From RYN-230 sp963770545 (GTDB taxonomy: Bacteria > Actinomycetota > Actinomycetes > Streptosporangiales > Streptosporangiaceae): 64,000 bases of DNA. Positions 8,728-17,061 of the stretch are shown here, piece after piece. The number at the start of each line of letters is the position of its first letter. Position 1 is the stretch's first letter. The notes beneath the pieces were generated by a model that saw nothing but the letters and a program-made list of their open reading frames with translations, ran no database searches and was not told where the DNA came from. Location of the stretch: NCBI GenBank assembly GCA_963770545.1, contig CAVYQF010000026.1, positions 62,001 through 126,000 on the forward strand. The letters run 5' to 3'. The translations under genes were made by a program, and so were the position numbers.

Positions 8728-8859
8728 GCCCGCCCCTGCCCGGCACCCGCCCGCGCCCGGTTTTCGTCCCCGAGGCCGGAAATACAACCGGGGTAAAGTC
8801 CGGTTATGCCTTCAGGCTCCAGCAGCCAGCATGGGCCCATCTCTCAGGAAGGACTGGCC

Positions 8860-9516
8860 ATGAGTGCGACCACGCGGCCCACCAGGCTCGCGGTGCTCGG
8901 CGCGGGCCACGTCGGGCCGGTCAGGCGCCCGGCTGGCCCTCCAGGCCGGTTACCCGGTGGCCATCGCCACCTCGGGCGACCCGGAAGACATCGCGCTGAT
9001 CACTGAAGTGGTCATTCCCGGCGCGCAGCCCCGGTGGGCCAGCGACGCGGTGGCGGACGCAGACATCGTGGTTCTCGCGATACCACTGCACCGCTTCCCT
9101 GACGTCGACCCCCGGCTGCTGGGTGGCAAGCTCGTGGTGGACGCGATGAACTACTGGCCGGCCAGCGACGGCGTCCTCGCAGCCTTCGAAGCCGGTGCCA
9201 GCAGCGAGATCGTGGCCCAGCGGCTGGCCGGCTCGAGCGTGGTCAAGGCCCTCAACCACATTGGCTACCACGAGCTCGAGGACCGGGCGGTGCCGGCCGG
9301 TACCCGGGCCGGCGGGCCGCTGGCGTCGCGGGCGACGACCCTGCGGCGGTGGCCACGATCGCGCGCCTGGTCGACGAGATGGGCTATGACCCGGTTCGCC
9401 TGGTCAGCCTGCGGGCGGGCCGGGCTTTGCAGCCAGGCGGGCCCGTATTCGGGGTCGTACTGGCGGCGCCTGAGTTCGAGCGGGCCGTGCAGGCGGACGC
9501 GGGGAGCCTGGCATGA
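8860..9516 (+). pseudogene. NADPH:F420-reductase-like Rossmann protein, split by two frameshifts
   Basis: ATG at 8860 has AGGAAGG 7 nt upstream and begins a dinucleotide-binding motif (RLAVLGAGHVG). Around 8910-8920 the coding signal moves to the +1 frame (ARLALQAGYPVAIATSGDPE, then DADIVVLAIPLHRFPDVDP and VVDAMNYWPASDG). It returns to the original frame near 9310-9330 (AGVAGDDPAAVATIARLVDE) and ends at TGA 9514-9516. The total length, 657 nt, is a multiple of three, so the two shifts cancel. The family resembles F420-dependent NADP reductases, which pass hydride between NADPH and F420. The stop overlaps the next gene's ATG (ATGA). It could be a real pseudogene or carry two sequencing errors. 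Confidence 0.7.
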
Positions 9517-10574
9517 CCTACACCTTCGGGCTCGACACCTTCGGCGACCGGAACAGCGACGCCGGTGGCCGGCCGCTGTCGCACGCCCAGACGATCCGCA
9601 ATGTGGCCGAGGAGGGGGTCTTCGCCGAACAAGCCGGAGTGGACTTCTTCGGGATCGGCGAGCATCACACCGAGTACTTCCCGATGCCGGCCGGTGACGT
9701 GGCCCTCGCCGCCATCGCGGCCCGCACGGACAGGATCCGCCTCGGCTCCGCCGTCACCGTGCTGAGCTCCGACGACCCGGTCCGGGTGTTCCAGCGGTAT
9801 TCGACGCTGAACGCGATCTCCGGCGGCCGGGCCGAGGTCATCCTGGGCCGAGGGTCGAGTATCGAATCGTTCCCGTTGTTCGGCTACGACCTTGCCGACT
9901 ACGAGGAACTCTTCGACGAGAAGGCCACACTGTTCGCCGAGCTCCTTCAGGGCGGCCGGGTCACCTGGGAGGGCAAGACCCGTGCGCCCCTGCTGGGCGC
10001 CGATGTGGTGCCGCACACCGAGTCCGGCCCGTTCCCCGCGTGGATCGGCGTCGGCGGCAACCCGCAGTCGGTGATCCGTGCCGCCCGCCTGGGGTTCTCC
10101 CTCGCGCTCGCCATTATCGGCGGGCCGCCGGCCCGGTTCGCCTCGTACTCGCAGCTGTTCCGGCGGGCGCTGGAGCAATTCGGCCGCCCGCCGCTGCCCG
10201 TGCTGGTGCACTCACCGGGCCACGTCGCGGCCACCGACCAGCAGGCCAGGGCGGAGTTCTGGCCACGCTGGCGGGACATTATCGCCCTGATGGCCGCCGA
10301 GCGGGGCTTCGCCATCCCCACCGAGGAGTCGTTCGAGCGGGAGACCGGGCCGGATGGTGCGCTGTACGTCGGGTCACCCGAAACCGTCGCCCGAAAGATC
10401 GCCGCGAACCTCCGTGCCCTGGATGCCTCCCGCTTCGACCTCAAGTACGGCATGCCGGGCCTGACCCACGACCAGCTCATGACCAACATCGAGCTCTACG
10501 GTGGCCAGGTCATCCCGCGGGTCCGCGAACTGCTCGGCTTATCCGGGGACGGCGCGGTCATGGCGCCCGGGTGA
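9513..10574 (+). CDS. LLM-class flavin-dependent (luciferase-like) oxidoreductase
   Basis: 353 residues starting at ATG 9513, overlapping the stop of the F420-reductase-like gene by 4 nt, so translationally coupled. The TIM-barrel bacterial-luciferase fold is evident from FFGIGEHHTEYF (about 47-58), the IRLGSAVTVLSSDDPVRVFQ segment and ISGGRAEVILGRG. Family members use FMN or F420 for monooxygenation or hydride transfer. Pairing with an F420:NADPH-reductase-like gene favours an F420- or flavin-fed redox reaction on an unknown substrate. Its 3' end overlaps the convergent VOC gene by 17 bp. Confidence 0.85.
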   Translation: MTYTFGLDTFGDRNSDAGGRPLSHAQTIRNVAEEGVFAEQAGVDFFGIGEHHTEYFPMPAGDVALAAIAARTDRIRLGSAVTVLSSDDPVRVFQRYSTLNAISGGRAEVILGRGSSIESFPLFGYDLADYEELFDEKATLFAELLQGGRVTWEGKTRAPLLGADVVPHTESGPFPAWIGVGGNPQSVIRAARLGFSLALAIIGGPPARFASYSQLFRRALEQFGRPPLPVLVHSPGHVAATDQQARAEFWPRWRDIIALMAAERGFAIPTEESFERETGPDGALYVGSPETVARKIAANLRALDASRFDLKYGMPGLTHDQLMTNIELYGGQVIPRVRELLGLSGDGAVMAPG

Positions 10575-10926
10575 GCAGCTCCATACTGTGCCCGTCAGGG
10601 TCGTGAAAGTAGAAACCCCGGCCGCCCCAGCGGGTGTTGATCTCGCCAGCCTGCCGGTACCCGGGATCGGCGAAGTAGGCCAGGCCCGCCTCGCGGATCC
10701 GCGCGAAGCCCGCGTCGAACTCCTCGTCGCTGACCAGGAACGCGTAGTGCTGCGGCGCGACCTGGTCACGCTGCATGTAGTCGAGGGTGACCCCGTTATC
10801 CAGCCGCACCGGGGTGAATGGCCCGTCGTCAGCGCCGACGGCCCGGCCGAGGATACCGGCGAGAAAACGCGCCGAGGCATGCTTGTCGGTGGCGCCGACA
10901 ATGGTGTGATTCAGCTCGATGGTCAT
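10558..10926 (-). CDS. VOC (glyoxalase/bleomycin-resistance fold) family protein
   Basis: 122 residues. It begins MTIELNHTIVGATDKHASA and ends with GGRGFYFHDPDGHSMELL, the usual beta-alpha-beta-beta-beta halves of the vicinal oxygen chelate fold, with His near the start and Glu near the end as likely metal ligands. Its ATG overlaps the SDR stop by 4 nt, making it the last gene of the three-gene minus-strand operon controlled from 12.55 kb. Members are dioxygenases, isomerases or drug-binding proteins; the reaction here is unknown. Confidence 0.85.
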   Translation of the reverse strand: MTIELNHTIVGATDKHASARFLAGILGRAVGADDGPFTPVRLDNGVTLDYMQRDQVAPQHYAFLVSDEEFDAGFARIREAGLAYFADPGYRQAGEINTRWGGRGFYFHDPDGHSMELLTRAP

Positions 10927-11768
10927 TGTTCGTCATCTCCTGGGGACGTTGTCATGGGCTGTCCCTGGCGGTACATCTGGGGCGGTTTGACCCCCGCGGA
11001 CTGGCCGCCGTCGATCGGGATCACCGCCCCGGTGAGGTAGGAGGAGCCCGGCGAGGACAGCCACAGCACGACACTGGCGACTTCAGCGGCCGTCCCTATC
11101 CTGCGCATGGGCGCGGCCAGGGCGGCCTGCCGCTGGGCCTCGGGGCCGGCCGCCTCCAGGTGGTGGGTCAGGATCGTGCCGGGCGCGACGACGTTGACCC
11201 GGATGCCCTGGTCGGCGTAGTCGAGGGCGGCCACCCTGGTCAGGCCGATGATCCCGGCCTTGCCCGCGACGTAGGCGGCCAGGTTCGCCACGCCGGTGAC
11301 GCCCGCCAGCGAGGCCATGTTCACGATCGTGCCTCCTCCCGACTGGAGCATGGCGCTGATCTGGTACTTCATCCCCAGGAAGGTGCCTCGGATGTTGGTG
11401 GCGATGCCGCGGTCGAACTCGGCCGGATCGATGTCGGCCAGCGGCGCGGGCAGCGGCCCGTCGGTCGCGTTGTTGAACGCGGCGTCGAGCCGCCCGTAGG
11501 CGTCCAGGGTGGACGTGACCAGGTCGCGCACGGAACCATCATCCGACACGTCGGCGGGAATCGCGGTGGCCTGGCCCCCGCGGGCCTTGATCTGCCGGGC
11601 GACTGTTTCCAGGGCTGCGCCGTCCCGGGCGGCGAGGACGACAGCGGCCCCCGCGTCGGCGAATGCTTCCGCGGTGGCGGCACCGATTCCCTTGCTGGCC
11701 CCGGCGATGAGGGCGACCCGCCCTCGCATCGGGCTGGATATCGGGCTGGATATGGCAGGCATGCTCAA
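10923..11768 (-). CDS. Short-chain dehydrogenase/reductase (SDR)
   Basis: About 281 residues. Cofactor motif GASKGIG (about 23-29), NNAT at the active-site strand, catalytic Ser in NMASLAG and the YVAGK Tyr-Lys pair mark a classical SDR; the C-terminus has the usual LTGAVIPIDGG. It oxidises or reduces an alcohol or ketone with NAD(P). A TTG start at 11768 is favoured because AAGGAG lies 8 nt before it; the next ATG (11762) is 14 nt away. The RBS follows the stop of the upstream gene directly (TAAGGAG), and the 3' end overlaps the VOC gene by 4 nt. Confidence 0.9.
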   Translation of the reverse strand: MSMPAISSPISSPMRGRVALIAGASKGIGAATAEAFADAGAAVVLAARDGAALETVARQIKARGGQATAIPADVSDDGSVRDLVTSTLDAYGRLDAAFNNATDGPLPAPLADIDPAEFDRGIATNIRGTFLGMKYQISAMLQSGGGTIVNMASLAGVTGVANLAAYVAGKAGIIGLTRVAALDYADQGIRVNVVAPGTILTHHLEAAGPEAQRQAALAAPMRRIGTAAEVASVVLWLSSPGSSYLTGAVIPIDGGQSAGVKPPQMYRQGQPMTTSPGDDEQ

Positions 11769-11780
11769 GGTCAGGGCTCC

Positions 11781-12524
11781 TTAGGCCAGGCGGTAGAGGA
11801 TGGGCATCGAGGCGGTGCCGTTGGCGTGCAGGTTGGCCAGCACGTAGCTGTAGAAGGTCCGCTTGCCGAACTGCCTGGCCGCGAAGCGGGGCAGGCTCAT
11901 GTCCCAGCGCGCGTGGTTGACGAATACGTAGTCGCCCGGGCCGACCGGGCCGAGCAGCGTGGAGTTGTCCATCCCGGTCTCCACCGCGTACCAGGCCGCG
12001 AGATGCTCCCACAGGTCCAGGGCGACCCTGGGATCCTCGGCCACAAAGAAGTTGAACAGGAACAGCCCTGGCCGGCTCTTGTCCACGTCACCAACCCGCC
12101 GCAGGCAGCGCGCGGGGATCAGGTACACCTCGCGGGCGGCCGCCGCGATAGCGTCGTGCAGCTTCTGGTACTCCGGGCTGGCGGCCACGTCACCGGCCGC
12201 CTCGGCGGTGATGGTCTCGATGAGCGTCACGACGTCATACCGGGCGGGGCGGGCGGCCATCCGCCGCGCATCGCTGCCTGGCGGCGGGATGAGGGACGCC
12301 CGGTAGACGGTCGCCTTGGTCACGGCCTCGAGCCGTTCGAGGCTGGCCCCCAGTGCCTTGAGCTCGGCCAGCAGGGCAGCCTTCCGTGGGCCGCCCCGGG
12401 GGAACGGCGTGCGGCCGATGGTCGGCTCAACCACCGCGGCCAGGAGCAGGTACCCGGTCGGCGGCGGCTCGATCAGGCCCACGCGCGGGTACTTCGGATG
12501 CGGGTTGACGATGGTCAGTTCCAT
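11781..12524 (-). CDS. Hypothetical protein, first gene of MarR-linked operon
   Basis: About 247 residues from ATG 12524, which has AGGAGG 6 nt upstream; a longer in-frame extension to 12590 would run through the promoter and is rejected. I do not recognise the family. There are no clear membrane segments or signal peptide. The internal balance of charged helices and the C-terminal segment (DYVFVNHARWDMSLPRF, TFYSYVLANLHANG) suggest a soluble alpha/beta protein. It is co-transcribed with an SDR and a VOC protein and divergent from a MarR regulator, so a role in modifying a small aromatic or xenobiotic molecule is only an inference. Confidence 0.75.
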   Translation of the reverse strand: MELTIVNPHPKYPRVGLIEPPPTGYLLLAAVVEPTIGRTPFPRGGPRKAALLAELKALGASLERLEAVTKATVYRASLIPPPGSDARRMAARPARYDVVTLIETITAEAAGDVAASPEYQKLHDAIAAAAREVYLIPARCLRRVGDVDKSRPGLFLFNFFVAEDPRVALDLWEHLAAWYAVETGMDNSTLLGPVGPGDYVFVNHARWDMSLPRFAARQFGKRTFYSYVLANLHANGTASMPILYRLA

Positions 12525-12549
12525 GAATGCCTCCTGCGATCTCGCAAGA

Positions 12550-12591
12550 ACCATAGACACCAAAGCCTTCGATGTCAAAGAGTTAGGCATC
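12550..12591 (-). promoter_or_regulatory. Promoter and overlapping palindromic operator between MarR gene and its divergent operon
   Basis: On the minus strand TTGACA (12573-12578) and TATGGT (12550-12555) are separated by 17 bp, a textbook -35/-10 pair placed before the 12524 start. The 21-bp imperfect palindrome GATGTCAAAGAGTTAGGCATC (12571-12591), half-site GATGYC, covers the -35 box. The position and size fit an operator for the adjacent MarR-family protein. Confidence 0.65.
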
Positions 12592-12615
12592 TAAAGGAAG
12601 TGGTATGCTCGGCGC

Positions 12616-13134
12616 GTGGCCACGCCAGAAGGACCTCCCGCCGGTCCGCCGCGCCCGCCGGATAGACATCCCACCCGGCAGCAGGGCGACGGGCCGGAGC
12701 CGCCATCAGGCCCGCCCGCCAGCCTGCCTCTCGGCCTGCATCTGGCCCGCGCGGCCCGGGAGATCACCAGGGCATTCGACGACGCGCTGGCCGGGGCGGG
12801 CGGCTCACAGCCGGTCTGGCTGGTGCTGATCTCCCTGAAGACCCGGCCGCTGGCCAGCCAGCGGGAACTCGCGGATGCGGTCGGGATCAGGGAGGCGACG
12901 CTCACCCATCACCTCAACGCGATGGACGCCAGCGGCCTCATCACCCGGCGGCGGGATCCGGAGAACCGCCGGGTGCACCTGGTCGAGCTGACTCCGGCGG
13001 GTGAGGAGGCGTTCTTCCGGATGCGCACGGCGGCGTTCGCGTTCAACGCGCGGCTGCAGGCCGGGCTCGGGGAGGAGGAACTAGCGCAGTTCGAGCGGGT
13101 GCTCGACCGGCTGAACGGCAACGTCTCGCGCTAA
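12616..13134 (+). CDS. MarR-family transcriptional regulator
   Basis: About 172 residues, GTG start at 12616. After a Pro-rich N-terminal leader, the winged helix-turn-helix is clear: SQRELADAVGIREATLTHHLNAMDASGLI as recognition region, then RRRDPENRRVHLVELTPAGEEAF as wing. The first 35 or so residues (many Pro and Gly) are not conserved-looking, so the true start may be further in. It is divergent from the unknown/SDR/VOC operon with an operator-like palindrome between them, so it most likely represses that operon and itself until a small-molecule ligand binds. Confidence 0.85.
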   Translation: MATPEGPPAGPPRPPDRHPTRQQGDGPEPPSGPPASLPLGLHLARAAREITRAFDDALAGAGGSQPVWLVLISLKTRPLASQRELADAVGIREATLTHHLNAMDASGLITRRRDPENRRVHLVELTPAGEEAFFRMRTAAFAFNARLQAGLGEEELAQFERVLDRLNGNVSR

Positions 13135-13161
13135 GTTCCCCGGGCTAGCGCGGCCGGGTTC

Positions 13162-13737
13162 TCACGAAACCCACGGAGTAACCCAGTCCCGGTTCAGCAG
13201 CTCAGGCGCCCGCAGGGTAGAGATCATCAGGTTCACCGCGGGCTGCACGTCCCGGGTCCGCCGGAAGCACTCCGCGGCTGACCCGCAACGATCCGGCCCG
13301 AACCGCTGCGCGATGGTCACCACCTGATCGGCCAGGCCGGAGAGTTCCGCGGCGTCGTCGGGATCCAGGGACCAGCCGGCCCGGCTGGGCGCGTCGCCGG
13401 AACTGGCGATCTGATCGGCCAGCCAAGCCCAGGGCGTGGCGGTCAGCACGGGATCCCAGACCCTGGCGCATGGCTCGACACCGGTGAACCGCGGGTGGTA
13501 GTGCGCCGCGTCGAAGCTGCCGGGATCACTGCCCAGCCGGCCGAACAGATCCGCTCGCCACAGCGGGCGGTCCGCGGTGATGAGCTGGGCGGCTGACTCG
13601 GTGCCGCGGTGCGGGTGACTGGCCAGTTCCCGGATCTCGATCCGGGCACCGTGCTCCATGGAGGCATCGTCGAGGTTGATCTCGAACCAGTGCCGGATGA
13701 GGACGGCCGAACGGGAGAAAGTCAGGATGTGCAGCAC
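13162..13737 (-). CDS. Conserved-looking hypothetical protein
   Basis: About 191 residues if the GTG at 13737 is used; the frame stays open to 13944 but the extra N-terminus is low-complexity. No RBS is obvious for either start. The protein begins with a hydrophobic beta strand (LHILTFSRSAVLIRHWFEI) and is rich in Trp, His and Asp afterwards (TADRPLWRADLF, DAAHYHPRF, RAGWSLDPDD). I do not recognise a domain. It has no predicted signal peptide or membrane segment and no operon partner. Confidence 0.55.
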   Translation of the reverse strand: MLHILTFSRSAVLIRHWFEINLDDASMEHGARIEIRELASHPHRGTESAAQLITADRPLWRADLFGRLGSDPGSFDAAHYHPRFTGVEPCARVWDPVLTATPWAWLADQIASSGDAPSRAGWSLDPDDAAELSGLADQVVTIAQRFGPDRCGSAAECFRRTRDVQPAVNLMISTLRAPELLNRDWVTPWVS

Positions 13738-13978
13738 GACGCCCCGGTCAGGTTTCTGGTGGTGGGGCCAAGTATGCGGCGGGGCCGGCCACGCGGTCAA
13801 CGCGGACCCCGATGCCGTGCGCGCCGCGGCCCGCACACCCTGGCCGTGCTCGACCCCGGCCCCGTCGCCTGGCCGGCGCTCCTGGGGGCCGGCCCGGCCT
13901 TCGACGTCGCCTTGGCGGTCGCCGATTACGTCGCTGGGACTCATGGTGGCCCGGCGGTGGGTTGCCGGGCCACTGGGA

Positions 13979-14128
13979 CTAGCGGCGCGAGCGGCGCGGG
14001 CGGAACTTGATCGCGAGCAGGATGCCGATCGCCACCAGCAGCCAGGGGGAGAACAGGATGTGCATGGTGAAGCTGACGACGATCAGGGCGACGATTGCAA
14101 TGAGGACGAGGGCGATGATCCCGGGCAT
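13979..14128 (-). CDS. Small hydrophobic membrane protein (49 aa)
   Basis: ATG at 14128, stop at 13979-13981, with GGAG about 10 nt upstream. The translation is 49 residues: a hydrophobic N-terminal half (IIALVLIAIVALIVVSF), a second hydrophobic segment (WLLVAIGILLAI) and a basic tail FRPRRSRR. That predicts two membrane helices with a positively charged cytoplasmic end. Its function is unknown. Confidence 0.6.
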   Translation of the reverse strand: MPGIIALVLIAIVALIVVSFTMHILFSPWLLVAIGILLAIKFRPRRSRR

Positions 14129-14447
14129 GGTGATCGGTCTCCGTTCGGACCAGGCTGGTCAGTGGTTGCGTTCAGCCTCCACACTGCCGCTGTCCGGGAG
14201 CCCCGTCGATCGGGATCAGCCCTGATTCCTACCCTGGCCCGTACCCCGGAAGGCATCAGGGTCACGGCTCCGCAGATCCCGGACCTGCCGTTCGTTACGG
14301 GGTCATCCGTTCGTCAGGCGCGGTCCCGGTGACGCTCAGCGCAGGCGGCACCTTCGTCGTTCCGGACCAGGGCCGCCGCGGTGACGTGCTGGTCGCGGTC
14401 CGCCCGTCCGCGGTGATCGTCAGCCACCGACATCACCGGCCAGGTGC
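14129..14447. other. Intergenic region with a possible transporter-domain remnant
   Basis: About 319 bp with no intact gene. On the plus strand at about 14329-14430 the translation VTLSAGGTFVVPDQGR followed by VLVAVRPSAVIVS resembles the C-terminal TOBE-like part of ABC-transporter ATPases, but there is no start, ATPase domain or continuation. It may be a gene relic or chance. Confidence 0.25.
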
Positions 14448-16772
14448 TCAGGGTGGGCTGACCGCGACCCCCGCCGGGGCGGGCTGGTTCTGGACGATGG
14501 CCTGCGGGTTGGTGCCATCGAGGCCGGCCTCGTTGATCGTGTTCAGGTCGGCCCAGTAGAGATGACTGGCGTCAGCCGTCACTCCATGCGGGTCGTTCTG
14601 GCCGGAAACGATGATGTGCGCGTTGGTGCCGTCGAGGCCGGCTTCCCAGATGGCACCGAACCCCCCCGTGGCCGGGGTACTGGCCCAGTACACGTGGCCG
14701 CCGCTGACTGCCATCCCGAGCGGGAAGTCCTGGGCGGGAACGATGATGTGCGGGTTGCTGCCGTCGAGGCCGGCCGCCCAGACCGCGCCATCCCCGTCCG
14801 AGAAGTCGGTGCTGCTGGTCCAGTAGATGTGGTCGGCGTCGACCGCCAGTCCGGTCATGTGAATACCCTGGCCGGTGACGATGGTATGCGCGCCGGAGAC
14901 GTCCAGGCCGGCCACCCAGATCGCACCATCGTTGAGGCCCAGGACGCTGGTCCAGTAAAGGTGGCTGGCGTCCACCGCGACATAGTTAACCGCGTCCGGG
15001 TCAGTGAGCTCCACGGCCTGTGGGTTGGAGCCATCGAGATTGGCCTCGTTCATGGAGCCGCCGGCCGGCCAGTAGATGTGAGTGGCGCCGACCGCGATTC
15101 CGTTCGGGTTGTCCTGGCCGGGGACGATGGCATGCGGGCTGGTGCCGTCGAGGCCGGCCTGGTTGACCGTGCCGTTGGCCGATTCGGAACCGCCCGGGTC
15201 GTTGATCCAGTAGAGGAGGCGGGGGGCCGTGGCAGCGGTGAGCGCGACGGTGGCGGTGGTGGCCGGGTTCGTGCTGGCCGAAGTCAGCGCAGCGGTGAAG
15301 GCGGCGCCCCTGCTGGCGGGCGTGAACTGCACGGTCACCGTGCAGGTGCCGCTGGCTGCGAGGCTGGTGCCGGTGCAGGTGTCGCCGGTGATGGTGAATG
15401 CCGCCGAGCCGGTCAGCGTGTCCGTCAGCGTGCCGGTGGCCTGGCTGCCCGTGTTGGCCAGCGTGAACGTCTGCGAAACCGGCTGCCCGGTGCCGACCTG
15501 CCCGTAGTCGAATGGGGAGGGGGTGAAGGCCAGGGCCGCCGGTGGCGGGGTGACCGCCATGAGCTCCGGCTCGCCCAGGCCGGTGACGATGGCATGCGCG
15601 CTGCTGCCATCCGGGTTGGCCTGTTCGATCGCCTGGTCGAGGACGTTGGCCCAGTAGACGTGGCTGCCGTCGGTCGCCACCCCGAGCGGCCCGTTCTGAT
15701 CGGGGGCGATGGCATGCGGGCTGGTGCCGTCGAGGTTGGCCTCCCAGACCGAGCCGGCCCCGGCCGCGTCTCCGGCGTTGTTGGTCCAGAAGAGGTGGCT
15801 GCCGTCGGCCGCCACCCCGAGCGGATTGTTCTGGCCGGGAACAATGACACGCGGGTCGGTGCCGTCGAGGTTGGCCTCGTTGATCGTGCCGACCTTGGAC
15901 GCAGCGGGGCCGGCGTTGGCCCAGTACAAGTGACTGCCGTTGACCGCTACCCCGTACGGGTCGGTCTGCTGGGCGACGATGATGTGCGCATTGCTGCCGT
16001 CGAGGTCGGCCTCCCAGATCGTGCCGAGCAACGTGGCGGACTGGAATTGGATGCTCCAGTAGATGTGGCTGCCATCAGCCGCTAGCCCTGTGGGTCCGTC
16101 CTGCCCGGGAATGAGAGTCTGGGGATTGCTGCCGTTGAGGTTGGCCTCGTTGATGCTGTCACCGAAGCTGCTGGTCCAGTAGAGGTGACTGCTGTTCACG
16201 GCCACCCCGACCGGATTGTTCTGGCTCTGGATAAGTTGCTGCGAGCTGCTGCTGCCGAGGCCGGCTGCGTTGATCGTGCCATCCGAGGCGTCGGCCCAGT
16301 AGATGCTGCCGAGGTCCTGTCCAAGCCCCTTCCCGGTGCCAGTGAGCGCGTCGACGGCGTGGGCGGCGTGTTTCTTGCCGGCCACGGTAAGCGTTGCGGT
16401 GACGGTGGCGGACGTGACGGGGGTGAACCGCACCGTGACCCGGCAGGTCTTCCCGGGCGCCAGGCTCTTGCAGGTGTTGCCGGTGATGGTGAACGCGGCC
16501 GAGCCGGTCAGCGTCACGGTCAGCCTGCCGGTGGCCGAGCGGCCCGAGTTGGCCAGGCTGAACGTCTGCGAGGCAGGCTGCCGGACGGTGACCTGCCCGT
16601 AGTTAAACGGGGCCGGACTGAAGGACAGCGCCGGTGCGGCCGATGCGGCGGCTGCGATCCCCGGAGCGACCAGGACGGCCGCCGTCAGCATCGCCGCCGC
16701 GCCGGCCGCCGCCACCCGCCGCCGCGCGGTGAACGCCCGCCAGAGCCTGCCAGATCTGCCGCAGTAGGGCAT
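14448..16772 (-). CDS. Secreted YWTD/NHL-type beta-propeller protein with two immunoglobulin-like domains
   Basis: About 774 residues. Start ATG 16772 is chosen because it gives a proper signal peptide (basic FTARRR, then an Ala/Val-rich core ending AAAASA) and follows a GGGGGGA tract. Two choice-of-anchor-D-like beta domains (about 45-150 and 420-520, each with FSPAPFNYGQV or FTPSPFDYGQV and TGSAAFTITGDTC) each precede a run of repeats of the type GVAVNGSHLYWAN then INEANLDGTNPQ. The repeats form beta-propellers of the LDL-receptor YWTD class. It is probably an extracellular or wall-associated binding protein; the ligand is unknown. Confidence 0.8.
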   Translation of the reverse strand: MPYCGRSGRLWRAFTARRRVAAAGAAAMLTAAVLVAPGIAAAASAAPALSFSPAPFNYGQVTVRQPASQTFSLANSGRSATGRLTVTLTGSAAFTITGNTCKSLAPGKTCRVTVRFTPVTSATVTATLTVAGKKHAAHAVDALTGTGKGLGQDLGSIYWADASDGTINAAGLGSSSSQQLIQSQNNPVGVAVNSSHLYWTSSFGDSINEANLNGSNPQTLIPGQDGPTGLAADGSHIYWSIQFQSATLLGTIWEADLDGSNAHIIVAQQTDPYGVAVNGSHLYWANAGPAASKVGTINEANLDGTDPRVIVPGQNNPLGVAADGSHLFWTNNAGDAAGAGSVWEANLDGTSPHAIAPDQNGPLGVATDGSHVYWANVLDQAIEQANPDGSSAHAIVTGLGEPELMAVTPPPAALAFTPSPFDYGQVGTGQPVSQTFTLANTGSQATGTLTDTLTGSAAFTITGDTCTGTSLAASGTCTVTVQFTPASRGAAFTAALTSASTNPATTATVALTAATAPRLLYWINDPGGSESANGTVNQAGLDGTSPHAIVPGQDNPNGIAVGATHIYWPAGGSMNEANLDGSNPQAVELTDPDAVNYVAVDASHLYWTSVLGLNDGAIWVAGLDVSGAHTIVTGQGIHMTGLAVDADHIYWTSSTDFSDGDGAVWAAGLDGSNPHIIVPAQDFPLGMAVSGGHVYWASTPATGGFGAIWEAGLDGTNAHIIVSGQNDPHGVTADASHLYWADLNTINEAGLDGTNPQAIVQNQPAPAGVAVSPP

Positions 16773-17061
16773 GCATGCCGTCCCCCCGATAGCCGCTGAG
16801 CCCTGATCCCGATGCCAGCGGATCACGGTAGGGCCGCCGATATGACCTGGTTGGTACTCGACCCGGCTGGTTCTCATGAAAACCCCAGCCGCCGCGTTTT
16901 GTCCATAAGCAACTGGAAGCTGGCGGGCCCGCCGCTCATCTGCGGCGAACGACACACCTCAGCCCCGCCGGCCAGCCCGCGCCGAGTTTCAGGCACACAC
17001 TTAGAGCGGGGCCCAGGAACCACTATGGTTCGCATACCCGACGAGAAGGGCTGTGCGGACG

